The notes under the pieces: generated by a model
Database searches by the model: none
Told to the model about the DNA's origin: nothing
Seen by the model: the letters and a program-made list of their open reading frames with translations, nothing else
Assembly (NCBI GenBank): GCA_950022655.1
Contig: OX465579.1
Location: forward strand, 43,503,950-43,567,949
Direction of reading: 5' to 3'
DNA: 64,000 nt
DNA from: Alentia gelatinosa
Lineage: Eukaryota > Annelida > Polychaeta > Phyllodocida > Polynoidae
In this document: piece by piece, positions 21,521 through 34,170 of the stretch
How positions within the stretch are numbered: position 1 is the stretch's first letter
How the letters are laid out: every line of letters starts with the position of its first letter
Made by a program: the position numbers and the translations under genes

Positions 21521-22240
21521 TTCATGCATGTGCGGACTTCAAATGAAAGCGAGTGAAAGCCTTAGAGCACAGCGGCGGAAAATCGCCATTGCTTCCACTT
21601 TTGTAGACTGGCGAATAAAACTGAAAGGCGGTGCAGCAGAAAACGTCCCAATCAATTTCATCACTGATAAAACTTTGATGAAAGGCAGTCTGAGGTAATG
21701 CAAATTGTTTTGGTCCGTCGGTGCGGTGACAGTTCGTTTTCCGGTCGGCTTCCTCTTGGAGAGATAGGATTACCTTTTGAGTGCGCACTGATTCAGAGCC
21801 GGTTTCGCGCCAAAAGCAGTGTCCGGCAGACGACAAAAGGAACGCCGGCCGCTCGCCGCCAGCCGCCATGTTTGTTTTATCACACGATGAAAAATTCATT
21901 GCCGTTTGCCATAGAGCTCACTTGTGCGGCAAACGGTTTGGAGACGCCCTGAATACGTCACAACGAAGCTCTTGTTTCACCGGATGTACTCATTTGACCT
22001 CAGGAGGGAAGGGTGCGTGGACGATGCGCAGTCTGGCGACATGTGTTGGAGCGAAACATCAAAGGCCGCTCCTCCCCTGGTGGCAATGAAACGAACGCTG
22101 TCATTGGACGCTCGCCCATTGGCGTCAGCCGCTGTTATGACTTGTTTCATTGGTCGTCATTGTGTATCAGATGAACTGCATACAATACAATCTGGCGCAC
22201 GATTGCCCCGTGTCACGCATTTTGTTTAAGGTTCACGCTC
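21521..22240. promoter_or_regulatory. Candidate regulatory element with POU octamer next to a SOX-like site
   Basis: ATGCAAAT at 21698-21705 is an exact POU octamer, followed directly by TTGTTTT, a SOX/FOX-like core. The surrounding 700 bp is richer in CG than its flanks and carries overlapping ORFs up to 125 codons on both strands with no recognisable product. Enhancer or promoter is an inference from composition and motif. Confidence 0.25.
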
Positions 22241-25200
22241 AGTCACATCAAATTAGTCATGGACACATTCCAGTCTTGTGGTTTTGCTACATGTTGCTAC
22301 ACCTCCCATGTACAGCCAGTTCATAACCTCACTTTCCATGTACTACTTGTGACAGATGGTAGGAATGTCCGTTTTGTTACAAGTCGTTCAGGGATCTAAT
22401 GATAATTAATATTATGACACATAAAGAAATGCTCCTAAAAGGTCAATAGATTAATAAGGCGGTACATGTGTTATTTCATTGTTGACTTAATCAATAATTG
22501 ACATGCTCCTAATTGATGTATCATTAGCAAAATGGCCCAACTTCTGCATGGCAGTAATTGTAACAAACGATGTGTTAAATTGTGTTGCTGTATATTATGA
22601 ACCGTTCGTAAAACTAAAACACTCATGAAATTAAAAGTGTGTGCTCACGGCATTGACAACAATGGTAGTTGTGAATTCAACGATAAGTTATTAAGGATGG
22701 AACGTGTTTTATTTATACCAAAACGCGATAAATCAAGAAAAGCATGACCACCGGAAACGACATATCAAACATTAGGGAAAGAAGGCCCCTGCAATATATT
22801 CTAACGGCCTACAAATACTAATAAGGCATGTTGATACATCAGTTCGAAGTCTATGAACACGAAACACGGTAGTCACAAATACCGACGTGTATAGGGTATT
22901 TCTCTATACTCGTTGCAAATATCAACCAAAAGGACCGAGATGTGCATTCAACGCTCTCGGCATGCTCTTCTGTCTCCCTCCCCCTGTACCACAGAGACTC
23001 GTCCCAAGCACCCCTCCCTGCCATTCACCCTCCCACCCACCTTGCGTCTACCTAAACGTGCTGCTCGTTCAATACACGTGTAAAATATTAATGACGGTCG
23101 TTGGCGACACTCGGCGGCCATTGTCGGCGAAACATTATGACGGCCATAATCCGCCGCGACACCGTTTAGGGTTGGTTGTATCGGATAGCGGTGGAGTTAA
23201 CAATGACACGTTGGAGGAGGTGTTGTGTGTGAGTGATAGGCCGCTAGGGGTTCCTCTGAGGGCTATTACCAGGCTGGGGCATTTGGCGGCAGAGAGGCTC
23301 GGGTCATGGAGGTGTAAGTGTGAGTGATTCATATTATGTCGCATGTGTACACTTCCAATGTACACATACACCACAATTCCTGCACAGACACAACAACCGG
23401 AAGCCATTATTCATAAAACCAAATACAAGTATAGTTCACGCATTATCTATAGCAGTACATTGAGCTGATACATAATGTCCTTTGACCTCGTACTTTCTCT
23501 TCATTCTCCTTTTATTCCATGTACACATTGTCCCTGATGATATCATTCTATTCATTATGCAATATACACAATTATATGCCTCGGCTGAATTATGCTATGG
23601 TGTTAGATAATACATATGTTCGATACATTGTTGAGGTTACACCGTATATAGACAGCAGGGTGGATAACTGAATTCATGTGCATGATTTGTAACTGTATAA
23701 ATGTAGGAGTGTTATCCGAATTCAGATAAAATGCTCTTCAGGAGTTCGGGCAACAAAAATCCAACTATTTGGTCTTTTTTAATCAAATGTTAAGTTAATG
23801 GTTCTATGTAAGTGCAGACAAAACATATTGCACCTTTCATGTCTCATCTAAGTCATTCCTTACATCCCAATAATTGTTTTAGGATTTCTACTGAATTGTT
23901 ATGAATGAGACAGAGAATCAGAATATCTCGGATGGGGATTGCAGTGACACACTTGTAAATCGGTGATTAACTATTCATTTTCAACAACAATCCCCAAATT
24001 TCACAAGCCTTACGCCCTCCCTCCTCCTTTAAATAGAATCTCCTTATGGGGTTAGGGAATTATTTAAACCTTGTAGATTCTAAAGCACCCATTTCTAATC
24101 ACCCACCACAAGACCCAGCCCGTGAAATCAGCGGAACGCCCCATTACCCCCGAGTCTGTTGTACCCTCAGCCGCCCCAATCCACCGACGACCACAGCAAA
24201 GCCGAGCCGCGAAGCCCACAAAAAGGCGCCGCGCCTACTTTGGAGGCGGCGTATCTATGTACTTAGCCGCCAATGACATGGGAATTAAAGTCATCAGTGC
24301 TTGTTTTGGGCTTGTCGCTTAATCCCTTAATTGATTGGCTGATTGGTACATAGAAGACTTCATGTGCGAGGACATGTGCGTGAGTAGCTGGCCCAGTGTG
24401 TGGTGTCTGGTTCCCAGCCCAGCCACCAGATGGGGTAGAGGTAGCCGGTTGGAACTGCCGCGTCTAGAGTTCTGGTTCTGGACCAGAAAAGAAACCTAGA
24501 ATTCATAGTTAGAGAAGTTGTGATTAATAGCTATTTACTATATAAAACCCTCTCTATCAGTCATTGTGTGAAGAAATTTTGTAAAGCTATTTTACCTTTT
24601 CAATGCCATTGAATTATAGTTAGGGAGAGTCCTGTTATGTCCCGTCTGCAATTCAATGTTTGCGATGGATTGCACTCTGAAATTGGTAAAACTTACTTAA
24701 AATAAAACTCACCGATTAAATTGACATAAAAAACTTCAGTTGAAAATAACGTGAAAGCTGCAATATTTCACCGCCATACATTTTTCAGTTAAATGTAATC
24801 ATCAATGAGTGCATTTCCGCGTATCCTCATAAATAGGCAACACTCTTGACATTGCTATTAGCAATCTATTATTACACTCAATCATAAATATTTTCACGTA
24901 TCAGTGTTTACTCATCAAACACCAAAGTACACATAGAGCAACTGATATGTGTGATTCAACATTTGAGTTATATCGGGTGCGAATGTACGAAGATCAAGGG
25001 GCCTCTTCTCAATTCACATTAGCTGTTCACATTAGATGCCAATATGGCAGAAAATTGATATTCTTTCAATCACATAATAAACATGATAATTCAGTTTCCT
25101 GCCCAGCACATCACTGTGTAGGACCTAGGTGAAGTCAAACTAGAAACATGACTGGACTACTGACAGGAATTTATACAAAATGATCCAAGATGTGTACACA

Positions 25201-28200
25201 TGCACGTGTATGTTGTCCGACATCGGGTTGAGTTTGAGGGAAGACTCTCAATTAGCGCTTCAGGTTTTGAATCAAAGGTTGATAAACCACGACCGAACAC
25301 TGGTCCCTTTGCACGTAGAATGCATCCTTGTTCCCTGCCTATCACCAAATGCAGTATACATACTCTCTCTTGTGGAATATATGGACTCGTCTGTGAAAGG
25401 GTGTCAAGTGATGAGTGCTACCTTTCAACAACAATTGAGGACTACCCCGGGCACGGGACCGCCGGGAGGGATTTGACGGGCGGCGTTACTGGGGGTCCCG
25501 GGAAGCTGGCCTCACAGCGCCCTGTCCCGTCTGATATCCCCGTGTCGGTCCCGCCACTCACCGTCTCCACCCCGTACCCGTCCGTCCCATGAGTGGTCTC
25601 CGCCGGGGCTCAGTTCACCCGGCAAGAAGGAGGAACCCTCCCGGGGTTCGGCCGTCCCCGCCCGGCCGTCCGCCTACCACCCCGACCACGCCCCGTCCAC
25701 CGCTATCAAAGCCCTAATCACCATACCCAGGTGCAGAAAGCCGATGATTACAGTCCCTACAGACCATTCCCGACCTGGCAATTAACCCTAAACTGACCGC
25801 TGTCCAGTGTCGCTTCCTTGTAGCAGCAGCCGCGGCCGACACCCAACCATCGCGTGCGCCACCACCACCGGTCACTTCAACAGCAGCACATCTGTAGCAC
25901 CAAAAATAGCGTCAACTGCCTGGCAGTCAGTACTGGGTGTTCATTCAGGAGCTCACTGCCCAGTGGTCAGCCAGCCAAGAGATGGAGCCGTCACAAGAGG
26001 CTGACATATCCACCACCTTCAAAGGGGACCTCCCAACCTGTCGGGCCCCGGGTCCCCCTGCTGACCATTGTGGCGGCGCTGCCGGGGTCGGGACCGGTGT
26101 GTTGTTCGGGGCGGACCGGGCGTGATGCCTCCCGGATTTGTTTCCAGTGGGGACTTGTTTGTTTGAAAATAGAGGCTTCTTGGGTGGCGGGTGGCGGCGG
26201 CGGCGGGCCGACGGACCGTGCGATCGGATTAGCGGTATAGTGAACACATGGCGCTCTTCTCAGCTAGATAGGGCTGGGGTAGACTCCCTATAGTCTGTCT
26301 AATTCAAGCCTGACTTCATACCTCTGCATGCTATGTAGATGCAAATGGAAAGCTGGGGAAGACTCGGTTGAACTCATAAAATTGATTCGGAGAAATAGTC
26401 AGTAAGATATCTGTCTTAGTTAGTAAAAACTTGCATCATCACAACTCTGGTACGAAAACGAAAGTGAATGATGTGCAACTACACTGTCCATTGCCACATG
26501 TAAGAATTCAATATATTTAGTCAGACTTTGGGATTTTTGATTGGAAGAGGGCGGAGACGTATAGGAGGCTGAGAAGGACAGATTTCCAACTTATTATAAA
26601 ACCGGTTAGGTAAAAGCTTCTCCGTTTCCTTGAACATCATTTTTTTGTTGATTATGGGTTGGGGGCATTTTTAGTTATCATAGAACCGGCCCCAATATCT
26701 CATCACTGACCAGCCTCACACATACGGTGTACACTGGCTTCGAAGAACATTCTTTAGCCGTCGTGGAAAGCACTGGACTTCGTGTGTCACTGTGACCATC
26801 AAACAGCTCTTCAAAAACCTACAACGCTGCCAACTACATAAACAACAGAAAACAGGTTTCCGTGGCAGTATCTTGGAACCATAGATCCCCTTGAATTTCA
26901 CTGTGTTGCCACCCTTGGGGCACCAGAAGCCACTTTCAACGGTGGCCATATAGATATTTTGAAAACATATTTTAGAATGATAAACTCATACCATTTCATC
27001 AGGAAATTAGGCTTTATTTGAGTTTTCTCTCCTTTTGGAATTGTTGCAAATGATAAATTCATAACTTTTATCTGGTAGCTCAGTGTGATGCCTGTGTGCA
27101 TTTATATTTCCATCATGTTTCAACCAAACTTTGCGCAGAGTATTGAACATGTCGTGTACATTGTTGATCTACTTGCCCATAAAATACTTACACAGCGTCA
27201 AATTCACCACTTACTTATGCGAGATGTTCACGTTTCGGTGGTCTTCGTTCTGAGTTATTGCATGAAACAGCGCTCTGAGCCGAATACGGCGTAAGCTTAG
27301 CGCTCAATCCCATACCAATGTTTTGTCACTTTTGCTAGTAAATTTGGTCACCAATAATCAACTACTGGTGGATGATAACGATCATATGTTGGATGGTCAT
27401 TAGTGTACATCTATTATTAGCGTATTTGAGCTGAGTGTACATAGCATAGATCAGAGAAGACGAAACACAACGTGCAGGTGTTCCGGATCAATAGACGATA
27501 CAAATCTTTCATTTACCATTATCCTAAAATCAAGGAATACCCAGGGAAGTACCCGTATGTTCTGTCCAAATTCTGCCTTCCCAAATCTAGAGACAGCTTC
27601 TAGGGACAGCCTTTAATACCTTTATTCTTTTTATCACAATTCAGAAACCTGTGCATGCTTATCAATGTTCATGTTTTTGCATGATATACATGGCAGGCTC
27701 TAGTGTGAGAATAAATGTACGCAATATTCTTCAGTTTCATCTAAGATATTGGCCCCTAAATATAAAACAAAACTGAACAATATTTCGCAAAGTTGATAGT
27801 TTTCTTGACCAACCCAAAGCACAATTATGTGAACTGTGTGAACAGCTATATATGAACATTGACAAGTACCCCACTGAAGCATGAATGTTATTTAACCACG
27901 GAGAGACCAGGCTGTAGAACGGCATTAGCTGAGCCTGGGTGAACTTTGTAAAGTCAAGACCCTCATAAAAGTTCTCCAAAAAACCAAAACATTATGTACT
28001 GTGATGCACTATCGGGAATACTGAACCTGTCCGGAGTCAATGACTCAGAGTCACTCGCAGTGTTTGCGGAACAAAGCCACACAAACAAAAGCCATTAGTC
28101 CAGCCCCAACTCGTCCAGCTAGTTAATTGGACGGAGAGGCTTTGGCATCGTATTTTAACGGGTACCCTGTTTAGTTAACGGGTGGTCAGTTTTGCCAATG

Positions 28201-28600
28201 AAGCCATATGCGGACGCCGAGGAAGCCAGATTGAGCCACCTCACGCCTGCGCAGAGCACACACACATTGGAGGGTTCATGTACCCATCCTAAGCTAACAA
28301 GGCGCTAGGCTTTAGTTAATTCAAATCAATCTAAGTAGCATGAATAGAGGTTGCATTCATTCTAAGAGGTGTGATTTGAAAAATAAAGCAAAATAGGTGA
28401 AGGTCGGCCTATACACAGTATTTCTATGTCACCTCCTACTAAGCCTTGGTGCCTACGTCTGCGAAGAGCTCCTAATTAGAGGTCACTCCGTATTCGCCCA
28501 CGTTGGGAGTAGATTTAGGAATACCGGAGGATTAGGGCAACCGCAACAAAGACCGACAGGACATTAACAAAGGGTGCTAAGCTGTGGGCAGGGCCCTCAG
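22241..28600. other. Intergenic, no gene recognised
   Basis: Several ORFs of 100-146 codons occur (22887-23327, 25200-25592, 25854-26240), but their proteins are Pro/Ser-rich shadow-like translations without recognisable domains or splice structure. CpG-richer patches lie at 23090-23330, 24120-24260 and 25440-26230. The rest is AT-rich with no structured repeat noticed. Confidence 0.5.
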
Positions 28601-28651
28601 GGGCTTAGCTCTCCACCCACCCCGGACGAGCGGCCCTGATCCCCTCGTGCG

Positions 28652-28740
28652 CTCCCCCCGGGGGTGAGGGAAGGGCGCGGGGTGGGTTCAGGAGGTGGGG
28701 AAGGGATTCTGTGAGGTGAGGGGATGGGGCACGATGGAAA
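28652..28740 (+). promoter_or_regulatory. G-quadruplex-prone segment
   Basis: From 28660 the strand reads GGGGG-TGA-GGG-AA-GGG-CGC-GGGG-T-GGG, four or more G runs with loops of one to three bases, which satisfies the usual intramolecular G4 rule. More G runs follow to about 28730. Function is not implied by the sequence alone. Confidence 0.6.
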
Positions 28741-28812
28741 ACCTTGGGATGAGGAGGAATTAGACTAAGTGGTGAAGGGGGCGAGGGTCGAGGTTGACGG
28801 TCACGTGGAGAT

Positions 28813-28872
28813 GGGTCAAGGTCGTTGTGGTACTGACCTGCTCTGGGTCAAGGTCGTTGTGGTGACCTTGTT
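28813..28872 (+). promoter_or_regulatory. Duplicated nuclear-receptor half-sites (TCAAGGTC)
   Basis: GGGTCAAGGTCGTTGTGGT occurs at 28813 and again at 28845, 32 bp apart. Each holds TCAAGGTC, close to the monomer site of NR5/ERR-type receptors. An intervening TGACCTG and a following TGACCTTG give inverted half-sites. Binding is an inference. Confidence 0.35.
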
Positions 28873-29086
28873 CAGATTGGCTCAGCCAGCTGCTATGGCG
28901 GAGGTTAGCGGGGATCCACAGATATGGACGTTAAGAATGCAAACAAACTACCAATGGTTATTTTATGGCTATCTTTGTGTTGAGAAGGAAATGTATCCGG
29001 AAAGAAATTGTCTGATCTGGTATTGTACGAGTTGTATATTTTTATGCCACTTATCACATAATCCATCTCCTGATATTACCCCCACT

Positions 29087-29277
29087 AGGCCTTTTTCCAT
29101 TGGCCGACAAACACTGTGTAGATTTTCTGTGTTCTCCTAGTAAACTATTTATATTTTGTGTCAGCAGTGCAGGGGTCGGTCGGTGGTTCCTAACTGTAGA
29201 TCGGTGATGGCAAATGGAAATAGGCTATTAGGAGAACACATCTACACCGTCTTTGTCGGCCACTGGAAACGGGCCTT
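29087..29277. mobile_element. Short TIR element (MITE-like, about 190 bp)
   Basis: The left 55 bp (TTTTTCCATTGGCCGACAAA..., through GTGTAGAT and GTGTTCTCCTA) match the reverse complement of the right 55 bp (ending GGCCACTGGAAACGGGCC) with few mismatches. The interior of about 80 bp is non-coding. No clear target duplication could be assigned. Confidence 0.75.
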
Positions 29278-29325
29278 AATACGAAATGTCTATACTGAAC
29301 ATATTGAGCCTGCAGATCACTACTA

Positions 29326-29371
29326 AGTAGAATACGAAAAGCCGTATTCTACTGAGTAGAATACGGCTTTT
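29326..29371. repeat. Perfect 17-bp-arm palindrome plus a third inverted copy
   Basis: AAAAGCCGTATTCTACT (29337-29353), a single G, then AGTAGAATACGGCTTTT (29355-29371) form a perfect hairpin. AGTAGAATAC also precedes it (29326-29335), so the middle arm can pair with either neighbour. Confidence 0.9.
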
Positions 29372-29461
29372 TCTGCCACGGCCAACGGGCACTTTTGGAA
29401 CAACCTTAAGTTGAGCTTTTAATCATTTATACGATTTTTTGAAACTGATAATTAGTCGAAA

Positions 29462-29633
29462 GGTGGGTAATAAATATACAATAATGACTGGTTTTGTGTA
29501 CGAGTGGCCGTAATCTCCGAGCAGTTGACGCGTAGTAATATCCGAGCGATTAGCGAGAATATTATGTCGTCAACTACGGGGAGATTACGGTAATTCGTAT
29601 ACAAAACCAGTCGTTTTTGTATTGTACCCACAT
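29462..29633. repeat. Fold-back element with about 70-bp arms
   Basis: GACTGGTTTTGTGTACGA... (29486-29530) matches the reverse complement of 29568-29612 over 45 bp with few mismatches, and weaker pairing extends to GTGGGTA at 29464 and TACCCAC near 29631. The central 37 bp holds a smaller imperfect palindrome around AATATCCGAGCG. Small ORFs across it are by-products. Confidence 0.8.
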
Positions 29634-30009
29634 ACAAGATTAATAACAAATCTATTACAAATAACAAGTTTCTGTAAGCCATTTAGTTCCAGACATCACA
29701 GCACTGTCAAGTGTGGCAGTAATTCGGTGTAGACTTACACCAATAATATAGTTTGCCATTAACCTGTACTTTTAACATGCAAAGTGTGGTATGACAGTGA
29801 TTTCTGATGGTAAATGAGATTATTATGATTGATTCCAAATAGTTAGCATTGCATGATCATTCAAGAAAGTTATTTCGAAGTACATGATGATTTAACCTCA
29901 TACAACCATGACTTCGAACTGTGTGTTGTATTCTCCTTGTCGTTGACGCTACGCAATACTCTTAACTGTCGCTAGGAGTATTAACGACGCAGAGAATGCA
30001 TGTGTACGG

Positions 30010-30365
30010 CGTAATTTTTCTTATTGGTGGCCATTGGTGTTGATGTTGGTTGATGCTGATGCTTGTGGGTGTTGGTAGATGTAAGTGGGAGTGGGTTGAT
30101 GGGTGTTGTTGATTATTTTATGTGTGTTGTGGTTGATGGGTGTTGGTTAGCAGGTGTTAGTTTTAGGGTTGGTGGGCATGGGTGTTGGTGTTGATGTGTC
30201 TGGGTGTGAGTTGGTGGGTCTCAGTGTTATTGTTCGTGGGTGTTAATGGGTGTGCGTGTCGGTGTTGGTGGATGTAGGTGTTAGGGTTTGTAGTTTTTGG
30301 TCGGTGTGAGTGTGGTCAGTCTGGTTGTGGGTGTTCCTATAGGTTGGGGTTGGGTGGCTGTTGAT
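30010..30365 (+). repeat. Degenerate GT-rich minisatellite (GGTGTTGGTG-like)
   Basis: The plus strand is nearly C-free, with irregular GGTGTT, GTTGAT and GGGTGT units over about 355 bp. It is too diverged for a fixed period. Strand asymmetry of this kind comes from an old tandem repeat. Confidence 0.8.
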
Positions 30366-31300
30366 GTCTGATGGTATGGGTATGCAAGACATTGCAATTA
30401 TTTTTTATAAATTTGCGTATGCATGCGTATGGAATATCAAGTCCTGAACCCACCACCCCCTTGTACGCCTTTGTACGCATTTGGGCTAACCCAACCCCCC
30501 TGGCTGCGTATGTACTTAAGGAATGGCTCCCTATCATGGTCAAGCTAGTTCCATTGACAACACTTGGTAGAATCAGTGGTTTATATGTCATGGGTTATAT
30601 AGCCATTATGTATCATGTGGACTGTGAATATCTCATTATACTAGTTTTAGTCAAGCAAACATGTAAACAACAATATATACCCTTTTGGAATAATTCGTGT
30701 TGTAATTCATCTATAGCCCTCCACATGAATATCAATAATTTTACAAACCACACAACAAGATTATAAATAGCAATTGAAAATAGAACTATACCTAAAATAA
30801 TGAGTTGTCAGAGACCATTTTATATCTCAATCTGTTTTCACAATAGTAATATAATTTAAAAAAATACGTTAGCTTTGCGTGACAAAGACCTACGGTGCAC
30901 TCCCCAAGCCATCAACTCGCCCGCCTGCAAAGCCTCCCGCCCACTCACTCACCTAACATTCTTATCTACGCTATCATCTGCCCACGTGTAGCCCTTTAAT
31001 AAGCCAGGTAAATTCACCAGATGACCTCCTGATGCCCTTTTCAAGGCCCTACAAAAGCCCCACAACTGTCCAACGTCACGCCAACACAGTGGGCACGCAC
31101 AATGGAACACCCGAAAGTCCACTCTTCAAGCATAGTTCACATCAGATGAGATGAAATTATGTCTAACTCAATATAACTAATTCACATTTATACAGATTAC
31201 AACTATCAAGACAGATAAGATGGCAAATTAGCATGATTTACAAAATCCACAGCGAGGTGAAGGTCTGCTTTTGTGAGGATTTCTCTGTCAAAGACCTGAA
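30366..31300. other. Intergenic, no gene recognised
   Basis: The 131-codon ORF at 30371-30766 has no recognisable domain and runs through repeat-derived sequence. Nothing else noted. Confidence 0.5.
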
Positions 31301-31399
31301 AATGCCGTTCTCAGCTCCATGCTCCATGCTCTATATGCTGATCTGTTGATTTTCTTTTGTTATATGAATACCTGGCAATAACTTCAAGGAAAAGTAACA

Positions 31400-31945
31400 A
31401 TAGCTTATAACCTCCCCCTGTAATTGAGTCTGTGTCTGTTATGTGATGTAATCTGTAAATATGTTGACTTGTACCCGGTAACCAAAGTGTCTGTATATGT
31501 AACCCAGAAATAGCTCTATTATACTAGACAGACCCCTTTAATGGAGGTCATTGTCCTGTAATATACCGCTCTGTTGAGTAATAAGACGCATGTGTGTCGT
31601 TCTCAATGTAACTACATGTAAACACTATGGGGTGATAACAATGAATGGCAAAACTGTGTATATATGACATCAGCTCCAAAGGAGCTAATATACAACCCCT
31701 TAGGAGGTTAAAATGACTTGATGAATCCCTCAAATACTGAAGAATATCAACACATGGAAATGACTGTAAAGAGCTCTGTAAGAATGATAATTATCGTCCA
31801 CTGCCTGTATTAGTCTATGTCTGTACTTGTTGTGCTCTTTTGGAGCTTTTTGTGCCACCTAACTGACGGTTAGGCTGAAAATCATGGACCTTGTGTATGA
31901 TGCCTTCTGTCAATAAAACCTTTTCAAAAAAAAAAAAAAAAAAAA
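31400..31945 (+). mobile_element. Polyadenylated retroposed 3' end (LINE tail or processed transcript)
   Basis: A polyadenylation signal AATAAA at 31912-31917 is followed nine bases later by a pure A20 run (31926-31945), the structure left by target-primed reverse transcription of a polyadenylated RNA. The upstream 500 bp is non-coding and its left limit is a guess. No target duplication was found around the tail. A genuine transcript end followed by a genomic A-run is the alternative. Confidence 0.5.
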
Positions 31946-33740
31946 TCGGTAATGGTTTTGAAACAGTAACAAAACGTAGTGGGTCACACGAAGATTAGAA
32001 CCCCTTGAGATCCATTTATTGCTATATACAGTAGATTGCCAATGTTCAAAATATACGTTCATTGTACATTGAATCTCTCTAGGGTTGAATTGACAGTGCT
32101 CTCCCTACCTCCATTTCTGCTTCATTGCAGTAATTCGAGAAAGGTTTCGCAGAAGTAAAAATGCCATAGTAGCATTGCATTCGCATTTACTTGAAATCAC
32201 GGCGGGAGTTTGCTGACTGTTGGCATGCGCCGAGATAGAGATCGGAGCTTGTCACGCCATCTGAACTGTCAACTCCGTTTAGGCTGAGTCCAGTTGACAG
32301 CCGTGTTAGGCTTGTATTGACAGCTCACCCACAGTGGCAGCTTGCCAGCTTATCAGTCAATGCTACAATTACAGGTGCGGAATTAGGAGTTTAAGTAGAA
32401 GTATAAAAAATGATATTATTCAACTTATATTAGCAATGCCTCAATATTCAATTTCCATGTGTTATTGATAATCGCTAGATCTAAAGGATGATGTTTGAAT
32501 ATCTATGATAGAGATATATACACCCTAATTTGGACAAATATGTTGCAAGCATAGATTAATATCGATTTAGCATTACTATCCAGCTCGCGAAGCTTTAGTA
32601 ATTCCTGCCGAAGTATTTGCTGGTAATCCACAAGATGGAGATGGACACTTAACTCATATTCATGCTAAAATCCGGGATATATACGCATAGCCCTTTCAGA
32701 TATAAATTCTATTAAGTTGTCGAAATGTTATAGTTTCTATAATAACGATAGTTTCATTTTGTATAAACCTTGGGTAAAATGTGTATGATCGTTCCCTCGC
32801 AATAATATCCCTCCCCGCACCCTCACTGATGGTCATCGAGAAGGTCAAATCGGAGCTGACCTTGACTGACCTTGGCTATTGCCCTGGGGTGCTGGGGTGT
32901 GTGGGCCGGTAACGTGCTACGGTCAGACACAGGGTGCAAGCCTAACAGACCTGAATGGCATTGGGTCTCAGCCAAGTGGGGCCTTTTTAACCAATGCTGT
33001 GTCACGTATACTTACGTCTCAGTTTTCCTGACGTCATATAGGCTACAGTGTCACATATGGAAGGCTATATAGAGTTTATCACAAAATTGGTCACTTTTTG
33101 GCAGTTCAAGGAATCATTGCCAATTGCAGTTTGAATAAGAAGCATAGGAAATTCCGTAAACTCTCTTAATAGGTGTTACATGAAATATAGCCAACTGCAC
33201 GTTAGCACTTACTCACAAAAGTTCATGCATATATGTTTCATTTCCCCATTGTATATTGGAAGTATAGGCAACACTTTAAACCCTGATCAAAATACTTCTC
33301 ATATGATGTCAGAAAGATTCACTGTACACATCAAGACAGCACTAAGCTTTTGTCATATGGCGACGTCTGTACATAAACATATTTGTGTATGAATGGTGTC
33401 AAGCAGGTCTATACATTGTAATCATATTTGTCGTTTATACAGCCATATCGGAGTGTACATGTATATATGATATGCAACTGTCATGGCGTGTAAAGGCCAG
33501 GAACTATTCAACCGAATACACAACGAGCTAGTTCCTGGCGGTGCCTTTCATCTGGTAACAGCAATGTTTCGCTGGTCTCTTAATCCCGTGTTAGACACCA
33601 CTAATCGATCAGTCACCCCAAGCCCTCCGCCACGACCATCCAACCCTCCTCCCGCCTTTCTAACGCTTACACACACGCAGGCACACAGCCGGGGGTCTAG
33701 AGAGGCTAATTCGGAAACATTTAGACTCCCCGCTGAAAAG
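31946..33740. other. Intergenic, contains a second nuclear-receptor half-site cluster
   Basis: At 32841-32874 AAGGTCA is followed by two TGACCTTG sites starting 10 bp apart (32857 and 32867). No gene-like ORF was recognised in this stretch. Confidence 0.45.
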
Positions 33741-34170
33741 ACTCCATAGATCCAGCGGCCAATCAATTGCAAATGGCGCCGGGGCATTTGGACGGCCTAG
33801 CCAAACTTTGGTGGTCGTCCCGCTCGGGGCCCAGTCTCCATCCGGGTTCTCTCGCCGGTCCGGGTCCAGGCATGGACCTGCGTGCGCAGCAGCATTTCGA
33901 TGGCTACGGACTTCCGGCTGCGCGCGCAGAGCCTCTTAGGGCAATATTTACGCGATTTGGAGATTTGGGCCGCCACCGGATCAATAACATTTACGTTTTT
34001 GTCTCGCGAGAAGCCGCGAGACGCCGCGAGACAATGAGAGTACTTTGGGCCGGTGGACCTGTGCAGTGCGTCCAAGACGGTTCCCTTGTTTGCGCCATTC
34101 ATTGAATGCTCGGCGCGCGGACTCGCTCATTGAGTGGCGCCACCGGAAGTGGGAGGCAATAGTAGGGGAG
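33740..34170. promoter_or_regulatory. CpG-rich promoter-like patch with ETS site
   Basis: About 430 bp is clearly CpG-rich against AT-rich flanks. It contains a CCAAT box (about 33760), an octamer-like TGCAAAT (33769), several CGCG clusters and an exact ETS site ACCGGAAGTG (CCGGAAGT at 34143-34150). Overlapping ORFs of about 100 codons on both strands reflect the GC content. The gene it would drive, and its direction, are not evident. Confidence 0.35.

Noticed and set aside
22887..23327. 146-codon plus-strand ORF
   Set aside because: No recognisable domain, Pro-rich first half, no promoter or splice context. Treated as chance in CG-richer DNA.
25200..25592. 130-codon ORF in a GC-rich patch
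   Set aside because: Low-complexity Pro/Thr/Gly composition with competing ORFs in other frames.
33797..34105. Overlapping 100-112-codon ORFs on both strands
   Set aside because: Caused by high GC content of the promoter-like patch; no domain.
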